DNA of 64,000 nt from Elmis aenea (Eukaryota; Arthropoda; Insecta; Coleoptera; Elmidae): assembly GCA_947652605.1 (NCBI GenBank), contig OX393581.1, positions 46,895,924 to 46,959,923 of the forward strand, given 5' to 3'. Both the position numbers and the translations under genes were made by a program. The notes beneath the pieces were generated by a model. It was not told the origin of the DNA, searched no databases, and saw nothing but the letters and a program-made list of their open reading frames with translations. Every line of letters begins with the position of its first letter. Position 1 is the stretch's first letter. This document shows, in pieces, positions 11,901 to 23,900 of this stretch.

Positions 11901-14900
11901 AAAATACCTTATTTGAATAACTGCATGAGCCAGTATTTTCATTTAAAAAAATTGATTTATTGTCAAAAACCTATTTCGTAACCTTTAAAGTTTTTTAACG
12001 TAACTTAAATGTCAATTTAAATTTACAAAAATGTTCTTCAAACACTTTTTGACAAAACAATATTCAATTTATGCGGGTCACAGCACACTTAATAAAAAAT
12101 TAAATGTTTTTCCAAAAACTATTTGAGTTTATAAAAATTAACTAAAACGGTGCAATTTTATTTAATATTGCTTCCTCTTTTCAAAAATGCAAAAATATAC
12201 AGGTTGTTACATTTGAAATAACAAAGTTAGGGTCATTTACGGCGAAACCGGAAATGAAAAAAGTGTATATTTTCAGAAAATCGTGTTTTTTGCACGTCTC
12301 ACTTGTCTAAAATCAAAACAAAAGAATAAAAGGGGGCCAGCCTAATTTCAGTTACACCCGGTATAGTGGAAAAGAGGAAAAAATTCATTATCAGTTACAG
12401 TGAAAAACAAAAATAGGTTGTCATTTAAAAACATATGACAATCGCCTGTCAGTTGCACATGGTTGGCCAAAAAAAATTGAATAACTTCAATACGTAGCCA
12501 ACAATATGCTATACACTTTTTATGTATAATAATACATTTTTTCATAAAACTTCTATTTATGCCGTTACAGCAGCGTTTCCATACTTTTGGCCTACCCTGT
12601 ATTGTTAGTGATGCATTGTCTGTCGAATATTTAATTATGTAATATTATTAATTACAAAGACCCAATTTATTATGTAGGTCGCTACTCGAGTGATGAAACA
12701 TCTCATAGAGGAATTTGCCTCGGCCGATCTGTTTGGACGAGATAATTATGAATTTTATGCTAGAGTAACGGGACGAGTACTGCGTGTGCAAGGAGAATGG
12801 ATTTGTTCGTTTCAGTATCCTCCTCCACCTCCCAGAGGACATTCAGCTCAACAGTTGTATGCTAGTGAGTACGCAGCTTTGGAACATTATCTATTAGGTA
12901 TGTTATTGTTACTTTTTTTTATTAATGTTTAAATACATACCAAGTAATCATAAAAGTAGAGTTGAAGAAGTTATTGTCTGTGAATTGCTATCTATTAAAA
13001 CAAGTAATATATTATTTCTCATAGTGATAATAGAATGATATTGATCTTCACTTAATCGGTACTATTTGTAGTTACATTTATTTTTTCTTACAACACATAT
13101 TTGTTTACGTACTTAAACAGAAACCAAAATTTATAGATTGACCTATCTCAACGTGCAAGAGCAACATCGTATGGCCTCATAATTACAATTCTTTACCAGG
13201 CCATACGATGGCCAGTGGTCGTTTATTTGTTAATATGTACTTAATGTAATTAATCGGCATTATGTCTGTATACACATGGCAGTTAAACGGTTAAATTCTA
13301 CAAAAATTAATCTCCTTTTTTCCCCGAGTAAAATGCATTATGATTTGATTTAAGAATGTAATAAAAAAAATTAGCGAAGCCTTTTTAATCAGCTTTAGTG
13401 TGCATATGTTAAATTAATTGGATTTTATTCACTTACGATTTATGCAAATTTCATTTGTTTATTTAAAAATTAAGGAAAAACGGGTGAGTGCGATTTCTCC
13501 TACATTCAGTGTAGTGTATTTAATTAAACAGCATAATAATAATAATTATTATATATACCTCATGTTACCGAGTTTATACAGGGTGATTGAAATTTGAGTT
13601 TAAGCGTGGGGATCTCGCTTATTATAATAGCTAGAGTATAGGTTTAAATTTGGCAAAGTTGCTAAATTTCGTGCTTATTAATAATCCAAAGAGAAATCGA
13701 AAATATCTCAAACGATATCCGAGAATATTAGGAAAAACTGGAAATTTTCAAAAATTGTATTTTCCAGTTTTTCCTAATTTTCTCGGATACCGTTTGAGAT
13801 ATTTCTGATTTCTCTTCAGATTATTAATGAGCACCAAATTTAGAAACTTTGCCGAATTTAAACCTATACTCTAGCTATTATAATAAGGGATATCCCCATG
13901 CTTAACCTCGAATTTCAGTCACCCTGTATAGTTCAAGACACTATAGAGAAAACAGTGTGGCAATATTTTAGGTTAAAAATAAACAGATTAATCACAAAAA
14001 TAATAAAGTCCAGTTAGTAAATAAAATAACTGATAAATATAAATGTCGTAAAATTTTAAATCGATTGATATTTTACATGCTGACAGGCATTAATTTTGGT
14101 ATGTTCCTTGTACACACACTTACACACACGCATACATCTATATATATGTGTGTAGGTGTGTGTGGGTAACAGGTTTCTCGTGTTGTCTGTATCTTCTTCG
14201 AGGGTCATTGAAAATAGCAAACTATGTCCTGTCGAAACATCGAAACCAACAGCTCTTACCAGAGCCAATCTATGAAGAAGACCCAAACAATCCGAAAAAC
14301 CTTTACCCCCACTTAAAAGCACAGTGTACTACGATCCTTAACAAGTCTTGAAAATAATTTTAGAATTGTGTAGCAGCCTCTTTATAAAAATACAAGTTAT
14401 TGGTTGTGTTGGATTCATTAGAAAACGCTTTAGTTCAATAACCGCATGAGCATTGTATTTCCATTTTGTCAAAAAACATTCAAGGTCGATTAAAGTTAAC
14501 TAAAAATCGATTAAAATTTGCAAAAACATTTTTCCTATAAATTTAATATAGACTGCGAAGAATTTGTGCACATTCAATTAAAAAAGTACCAAAGTATGAA
14601 ACAAGAATTTGTCACTTAGGTATACTGAGGTGCTCTTTTGTACTTTTGACCGAGGGCACTCATTAGAAATGGCTTGGCCCTGAGTCTGTATTTTCAGAGA
14701 GCCGAGAAAATGTTATTTTCAACAAAGTCATGGGTTCCATACACCAAATTATAAGTTTGCTTCATGTTTCAAAAATTAAAATTGTTGCAAAAAATTGTAG
14801 TAATTTATCAACTTGTACTTAAAAATGGCTTACAAAAGCCTCTACAGCGTTTTCTTTCATTTTTAAAAATAACAGTCTTTAATCGTGAAGACTTCAGTTT

Positions 14901-17900
14901 TCATCTTAAGCAGAAAAACAAAAAATGCTGTAATAAATCTGACACAGATGTATGTATCTCCTAAATTAGATTTCCGTTATCTATTGTACTTACCAAATAC
15001 CAAATACTTCAAATTTGCAACACTCGTACATGTGTTGTTAATAATTAAATTAAATTGGGCAAGTTTTGCTGGTGACATACCAAATTGTCAGTGTATGTAT
15101 ACAGGGTGACCCAGGTTACATTTCCAACATGGGGATCTCGCTTATTATAAGAGATACAGGTTTGTTTAAATTGGATGAATTATTCCTTAGTATGAGAGGA
15201 GCCACAATCAGTTTTTAAAAGTACTTCAGATGTTATAGCAAAAAATGTGAAAATGTCGAATTTCTTTTCTCTCTTGCAACTTTTTTGTCTTAATCATTAG
15301 ATCAATTTTATTAGTACTTCTTATGGTACTTTTTAATGTAGAATGTAACTGTTGTTTTAGATTTTTGTTATCACTTACCATTGTTGAGATATTACCCCTA
15401 ATTTAATTTTTTCTTATGGGCCACGAAGTTGGCTATGGAATAGTTAAATGTGTTTTTTCTTCTCTTTTTAATGAGTTATTACTTGCTATATCTAATTTTA
15501 TAAATAAGTCACGAAATCAGTATTTTACCAATCACTTATCAAGTTATCTATGAAAATAAAAACAAAAAACAACTAATTAAATGTCAAATGACAGGTGCCA
15601 TTTGTCTGCGGTATCATTTATTAGAATTTTATAGTATTGTGTAGTTCGATAGTCTTTGTAACTAATTTGTTATCATATAATTATGTATGGGCACATTACA
15701 ACTAATGAAAAATTTGACATGTTGAGCTACTACATTCTTTGCCATAGAAACTGTGTAAAAACAGATAATTCGAAGTCTTCATTGATTTGTTTTGGTTTTT
15801 TGTTTGATTTCTCGAAGAAGCCATATTCTTTTAAGTTTATTTCTAAATTTCTGCAATTACGCGCACAGTAGTTGCCTTCTCTCGGGATATAGCTCTAAGT
15901 ATATTCGCTTAGCTTCTAAACGGTTTTTATTACAAAGAATGAAGCATCTCAACATGTCAAATTTTTCTATGTGTCCATAATTATAACAATTCCTACAAAG
16001 ACTATCGGATTACACAACAATACTATAACATTCTAATAAATGATACCGCAGACAATTGATACTGTCATTTGACATTTAATTAGTTGTTTTTTGTTTTTAT
16101 TTTCATAGATAACTTGATAAGTGGTTGGTAAAATATGATTTTTCTTGATTTTGTGATTTATTTAAAGTAACATCACATTAAAAAGAGAAAAATAAAACAC
16201 ATTTAACTATTTCATAGCCAACTTTGCGGCCCATAAGAAACAATGAAGTTAGGGGTAATATCTCAAAAATGGTAAGTGATAACAAAAATCTAAAATAACA
16301 GTTACATTCCACATCAAAAAGGAAGTATTAATAAAATTGATCTAATAATTAAGACAAAAAAGTTACGAGAGAAAAAAGAAATTCGACATTTTCATATTTT
16401 TACTATAACATCTGAAGCACAAGGAATTTTGTACATTTAAAAATTGATCTCATACTAAGGAATAATTCATCTAATTTAAGCAAACCTGTATCTCTTATAA
16501 TAAGCGAGATCCCCATGCTGGAAATATTATCTGGGACACCCTGTATATTTTAAGAAATAGAAGTTTAACATACATTACTTCTAAAATACCGGGTCTTTAT
16601 TTGAGGTGCGATTTTTTGATAAGTTACACATAATCAACTAGGTTGATTTAATTAGGTACAGTTACAGAACTTTAATTTAAATATTAGTATTCAGACTGAA
16701 CAAAATACAGTAGTATATTATTGCTGTTTAGTAGTTTTGCTAACATGCATGTTTTTCTTGTGTTATTCGGATGAGTAACTCTCGATGTATTTTTAGGACA
16801 ACTATCATTGGAAGCGGAGAAAACTTGGTTACAATGTGAATGTGAACGATGGCACTTAAAATATGGGTTAGAAGGTAAACCTAAAGAGCTTACTGCAATT
16901 AGTACTAGCTCTGTGTAATATTTTGTACCGATTTTTATTAACTATAAAACTAATACAAAAAGTACCTAAAACGTATCACCGAAAGTCATGTAATTTATTT
17001 GTTCTGTATATATTTAGTGTTTATAACCAATTAGTATTGTATTTTGCACCACATTAACACTGTGATATTTTTTATTGAAATAAATTTGTATTTTTCATAC
17101 ACTTTTTCTTTTTTATTTATTTGTGTTTTCGTGTTTGTTTTTACGTGTCAAGCAATTAATTTATTAAATCAGCTCGTTAGTGGTAAAAACAGTGCAAAGC
17201 TTTCTTCCAATAATTAATACATACAAAAAAATTTAAAGTGTTGCCTTTTCATTTGTTTTTATGTTATTTTTAAATTAATATTTAAATTTAGGCACATATT
17301 TGCTTTTATTAGTCATTTGATTTATGCATTAACGTAGTTTTTATTTAAGTTTATGCTAATTCGTTGCAGTTGTATAAACTGAATTAACGGAAGTGAAAAA
17401 TATTAGTTAATTATTTTGATGTTGCCTTCTGGATTGTGCTATTAATGAAACAGCTGAAGCACTATATTGCAGTTTGATTGTATTTTAGGAGTGTTAAAGG
17501 TGCTTTTTTTCTTATACAGTGTGTCCAAAAGGAATGGAATATGCTATATATCTCAGTAATAATATCCACTTTGAGGAAAAAATTTTTGAAAAATGTTTGG
17601 TACTTAGTTTTCCACCATGAGACAAAATTTAAATAATTTTTTTCAAATAAAAGCGCAATGAAAAACAATTGAATTTTTTTAAATGACAAGGTACCCCTAT
17701 ATTTTACTCATTTGATAGAGAATTTTTCTCTCTTTTCAATGATGCAAAACTTAAGTACCCTTACTTGAGCAACTTTTTGAGAAAAACGCAAAAATCATTT
17801 TAATTGATTAGTATTTATTTCTAACAAAAACATCATAAGAACTAATTTTTTTGACGAAATCTACAATACGTGTTCAAACTGTGAACCATTTACAGCTTGG

Positions 17901-20900
17901 CAATGATAAACTCGGTTTTTAAACCCGTTAATAACATTCCCAACCATTTCAGGTGTAATTTCTCTAATATGATCTTTTAAATTTTCGATATTCTCCGGCC
18001 TCTTATCATAAACTTAATTTTTAAGGTGACCCCATCATTGAAAAGAGAAAAAAAATCTCTATCAAATGAGTATAATTTAGGGGTACCTTGCCATTTAAAA
18101 ATATTCAATTGTTTTTCATTGCGCGTTTGTTATTCGAAAAAAAAAAATCGTCTTATGATGGAAAACTAAGTACCAAACAACTTTTATTCAAAACATTTTT
18201 CCCTAAAGTAGATATTTACTGAGATATATAGCATATTCCATCCATACCTTTTGGACACACTGTATGTAATTTTTAACAACGAAATAATTAAAAATTTTAG
18301 TTTTTACTACATAAAAAAGTTACACAAAAAAACCACATGCAAATTAAACTCAAATGCCTAAACAACATACAAAAATGTTCCATGCTATAAGCCATGCATG
18401 CAGTTTGTATTTTGCTTATTTGTACAGTGTACTTAAATTATAGAACTCTGCATGTGCAGTCGTATACATTTTATCGGAATGATATTTGATATTGTAAATT
18501 TACAGCCCTATCTCAAGTAGAAAAAGGTCAGTCGACACCAGCGTTAGCGGAAGCAGCTCGTCAAACTCAGTCGGTGAGCTCTACGTCACTGGGAATGATC
18601 GCAGAACATACTCTGTTAGAATCATGCACAAGACTGTCTATTTCACTGGAACAAAATGGATTATTTAAGGTAATTGGTGATACATGTACAGGGCGGACCA
18701 AATTCGAATGTTTTATCTCTGTTACTGTAATATTTAGACAAAATCTGATATCGGTCTCTTGGGTTATTTTTTTGAGAAAAGAACGCCTGTGTAACCAAAA
18801 ATTAAATTTTGTTTTTGAAAATTTATAACTTCTTTATTTATTAAAATAGAACAAATTGTTATTCAGATTTTTCATACAGATTTTTATGCTTAATTTAAAA
18901 ACAAAATAAATTATTTTAACGACCTTGATTTTCGTGATACGAAGTAAACTTATATTTTTTTAAATAGAGACTCTAGTTGGCCATGACTTTATATGAAAGA
19001 GAATTTTTTTAGCTTTTAAAAAATATATAGTTTTATATATTTGTTGGAAAAAATAACCAGGGTATGGCCAATTTTGTAAAAATTTCCTTATCAAAGTTTG
19101 CCATGATTTCGTAAACAAGTGATGTTCGCAATTAAAAAACAACTAAATGTTATTTCCAAGTAAATTCTGCAGCAGTCGCTATATTTTTATCACTTACAAT
19201 ATATAATTCCAACATATTAAACATTTCGAAGTGTTCAAATTTAGTAATGTTCACAATACCACAATAAACAGATATAAAATACAAAAGAATACATGGATTT
19301 GCTTAAAAGTTGAAAAATTTACTTGAAAATGACGTTTAGTTGTTTAATAATTGCAAACATTACTTGTTTGCGAAATCATGGCAAACTTTGATAGGGAAAT
19401 TTTTACAAAATTGGCCATATCTTGATTATTTTTTGCAACAAATATATAAAACTATATATTTTTGAAAAGCTAAAAACCTTCTCTATCATATAAAGTCATG
19501 GCTAACTAGGGTTTCTAAACAACAAAATTAAATTTTTTTTAGCAACCTTAACTTTCGAAATGTGAAGTAAACTTATATATTTTTTTAAATAAACCCTAGC
19601 CATGACTTTATATGATAGAGAAGTTTTTTAGCTTTTCAAAAATATATAGTTTTATATATTTGTTGCAAAAAATAACCGAGATATGGCCGATTTTGTAAAA
19701 ATTTCCCTATCAAAGTCTGCCATGATTTCGTAAACAAGTGATGTTCGCAATTAAAAAACAACTAAATGTCATTTCCAGGTAAATTCTGCAGCAGCCGCTA
19801 CGTTTTTATCACTTACAATGTATAATTCTAACATATTAACCTCTTCAGGACGAATTAATAAAAGCCGCAAAAAAGGACTTAATTTTTAAAAACGTAATTT
19901 TTATTGAAAATACATTCAAAACAATGAATTAAAACAGAAATTTTAAAAAACAAAAGCGAAAAATAATGCACGCATTTGTGGCCATTGGGCGGTAAGGGCA
20001 CGTTATAAATTAAATGACTTCATACATTCAGGGCACAGGTTTATTGCATTCCTCGCATATATAACAAATTAGACAAAAATAACGCTTTGTACCCATATCC
20101 TCCATTCTTTTAAAATACTGGTTGCACATACCATATAGAAGATAATCAATATGTAGCACATAACAATATGCGAGGTTTAGAAAAAAATTACTACCAGTGT
20201 TGATAAGCGTACACAGATGTGTACGTTTACTTATGTCTTGAGCATGAATATTGTAAATAATCTCTAAAATTTACATGGTTTATGTTAAATATATTTTACA
20301 TATCTTTCAACTTTTTTAAACTGAAATTATAGAGATCTTCGGTTAATAATAAAATAAATTTATTAGTATAGAAAAACGGTCAACAAATTTCAGTACCACG
20401 CTATTTATTTTGACCAGTAATATGACAATTCATGTTTGTTTGCCCATATTTCTTTTTTTTTTTTGTTAGCAAATATTGTAGTGATTGCCTACTTGTAGTA
20501 ATTTTCATTAATTTTTTTTTACCGCGGCTGACTTATAAAAAAACTAAACGTACACATATGTGCCAGTATCCCTGAAGAGGTTAAACATTTCAAAGTGTTC
20601 AAATTTAACCATGTTCACAATACCACAATAAACAGTTATAAAATACAAAAAAATACACGGATTTGCTAAAAGTTGAAAAATTTACTTGAAAATGACGTTT
20701 AGTTGTTTAATAATTGCAAACATCACTTGTTTACGAAATCATGGAAACTTTGATAAGGAAATTTTTACAAAATTGGCCATATCTCGGTTATTTTTTGCAA
20801 CAAATATATAAAAGTATATATTTTTGAAAAGCTAAAAAGCTTCTTTATCATATAAAGTCATGGCTAACTAGGGTTTCTATTTAAAAAAATATAAGTTTAC

Positions 20901-23900
20901 TTCATATCTCAAAAGTCAAGGTCGCTAAAATAATTTAAATTTGTTTTTAAATTAAGCATAAAAATCTATATAAAAATAATATTTTGTTCTATTTTAATAA
21001 ATAAAGAAGTAGTAAGTTTTCAAAAACTATGAAATTTAATTTTTTTATTCTGCATCCGAAAATGTCAAAATATACCAGGTGTTCCGTATAAAAATATTAA
21101 GTTGGGGTAATTTTCTGCTAAACCGGTATTAATGTAAAAAACTTGAAAATAAACATCATCAATAAATTCCTTGTTTTTGACCATACATATATTCAGGCCA
21201 AATTTTAAAAAAAGTTTGAAAATAGCAAGATAATCCACTGTCCCGGAACTTTCTCTTAACCCTGTATATGTTTTTATTAAGTATGCTGTAACCTGCATAA
21301 ATTGAATTTTGTTTATCAACAGTTATAGGTACATATTTATGTACAAATAAAAACTATATTTTAAGGTTTGTAATACAACATCACATTCATCGAGTCCAAG
21401 CCATTCATCGAAAACTAGCTTAAGTCATTCAGCCCCAAGAATGACCATGGAAGAATTACGAGCCGTTAACAGATATGCAGAAAGTACCCGCAGTCTTAGT
21501 TACTTACCGCAGGTGCAGTATTGATCTGTTTTCAATTGAAAAATGTGTTCATAAAAAATCGTTTTAGGTGCATGAAAGACAACGAGCTCGTATGCTAACC
21601 CGTTCTCAATGGTTTTTAACTCCTTCTGTTGAATGTACAAGTTGTGGAGGATCTCTCGATCTAGCTCTAGCTGATGCAGATGTTTCAGCACTTACGAATG
21701 CACTCTTTAGAAAATCGTCATCAGGAACTATAGGTATGGTATAACTGCATTTATTAGCCTTATGGGTAGTCACTATTAGAGGTCTTTCAAGATAAACTGA
21801 ACCAGAGCTGGGCAAAGCACCGACCCAAAGTGCTTGAAGCACCGAGCATTCAAGCACTTGTGTAAGTGCTTGATCTAATTAAGCAGTAAGTACTTTGGTT
21901 TTTAAAAATGCTTAAAAGCATCAAGCACTGACCCAAGTGCTTAAAAAAATTAAGCAGCAAGCATTGAGCATTTTGGAAATGCTTAAGAGAAATTTAAAAT
22001 TTAAACAGTCTTGTAGCATACATGTTAAGGATTAAATACTATGCAGTAAGCATATATAAATTTAAAAAATGCTTATTAAGCACTCTTTCTAAAGTGCTTA
22101 AGAAGTACCAAGTGTTCAAGAAAGTGCTTGGTGCTCTAAGCATCGAGCATCTGTTTTAGAAAGTGCTCCAAGCATTGTGCTCGAAGCGTTAAAAGTGCTT
22201 AAAAAATTATTGCAAGTAGTAAGCATTCAAGCATTGCCCAGCTCTGAACTGAACTGTGACGCAGAAACCAGAACTTGTCTAAAGCGTTAATTACTGCGCC
22301 ACCTAAAAACGGTGTTATAACCTATAATAATACAACGTTTTTAGAAAGTTCTACATTTCAACCGCCATCCCCTCTCTTTGCGCATTTCGCGGTTCAGTTT
22401 ATCTTAAAAGACCTCTAGTTTACTTAAGCTGATTCAAAAACCTGAATTAATTAATGACATAAATGTCACTAAAAATACATATAGGGTGTATATTGAAGGT
22501 AAAATAGTTACCTACATGTTGGTGTGTGAAAACAAAACACTGGCAATAGTTGAAAATAAGTAGGCTGTGCAGTTAATGATTTCAACTACATTTCAACATC
22601 CCTTCTCTTTGCACATTTCACGGTTCAGTTTATCTTAAAATAAAAGACCTCTAGTTTACTTAAGCTGATTCAAAAACTGAATTAATTAATGACATAAATG
22701 TCACTAAAAATACATATAGGGTGTATATTGAAGGTAAAATAGTTACCTACATGTTGGTGTGTGAAAACAAAACACTGGCTATAGTTGAAAATAAGTGTAG
22801 GCTGTGCAGTTAATGATTTCAACTACATTTTAACCGTCATCCCTTCTCTTTGCACATTTCACGGTTCAGTTTATCTTAAAAGACCTCTAGTTTACTTAAG
22901 CTGATTCAAAAACCTAAATTAATTAATGACATAAATGTCCCTAAAAATAGTTAACTACATGTTGGTGTGTGAAAACAAAACACTGGCTATAGTTGAAAAT
23001 AAGTGTAGGCTGTGCAGTTAATGATTTCAACCTTTTATATTCACACTTTTTTTTCTTTATTGATTAACAAACCAGATATGAAGGCAATACAGCCTAGGTG
23101 GATCCGTACAGTCGATGCAAATAATTAATGAATTTGTCGTAAAATATAAATTTCTATTTAGTAGGCGCTGTTGGTTTGTCCTTGAGTGCTGAATCCGTTC
23201 AAAAGAAACCAAGCATCCGTCGTACCAATTCCAAAGACAAGCGGCAATATTTACATCGTTCCACTAGTAGGAGGAATAAAGAAAATGGTTCTAGATCGAG
23301 CAGGTATTTATGGATAAATTACTATCAACAACCAAGATCATTGCATGTAGATTTTCTAAATGCTTTTTATGGAACCAATGTTCCCTCTAGGAGTAGACTG
23401 TCGCTGAGCTAAAAATACAAGAGCTAAGCACACTAAACCGACAAATGAGCAAAAAAAGATGTCAAAATATAGCATTTATTTGCACGTTTAGATATAAAAT
23501 ACTTTTTATATACAGGGTGGTCCACATGGAAGGGTCACTACTGGAATTTTATAAACGGTAAGAGCTACAAAGAAGTTAAAATTAGATTGTTCCCCTTTCT
23601 AAGACCTATTCAGTGATGCTTTAATGTTTCAAAAAAGCTAAATAATAAACAAAAATCAAAATTGCCATATTTTAAAAATTGTTAATAGCTCGGTTATACT
23701 TGATGGTACAAAAATATTTTTGGGGAAAAAGTTGTAGTTTTTTTAGGCACTGCAAAATGAAAAAGTTCATTTGTTTTAATATTGTTTAAATACAGATAAA
23801 TTAACCATAGTTGGCCATGACCTCAAGAAAAAGCATTTGTTTTCCTCTTTTCAATACTATAAGGTTTAATGTAGGTATTTATTTTGATATTTAGGCTCAA

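Larger units (their letters stand above)
18687..21075. mobile_element. Large composite foldback block, about 2.4 kb
   Basis: Begins tacagggcggaccaaattcg. A segment near 18960-19220 (actctagttggccatgactt, ttagcttttaaaaaatatat) recurs four times in alternating orientation, near 18960, 19390-19510 (reverse), 19590-19835 and 20585-20885 (reverse). Outer arms are near 18820-18960 and 20885-21030. A piggyBac-type element interrupts the third copy. The outermost right end is degenerate. Confidence 0.8.

Noticed and set aside
14148..14351. Frame containing LPEPIYEEDPNNPKNLYP
   Set aside because: Tempting composition, but the frame starts in a TG/TA microsatellite and has no splice signals fitting the RhoGAP exons.
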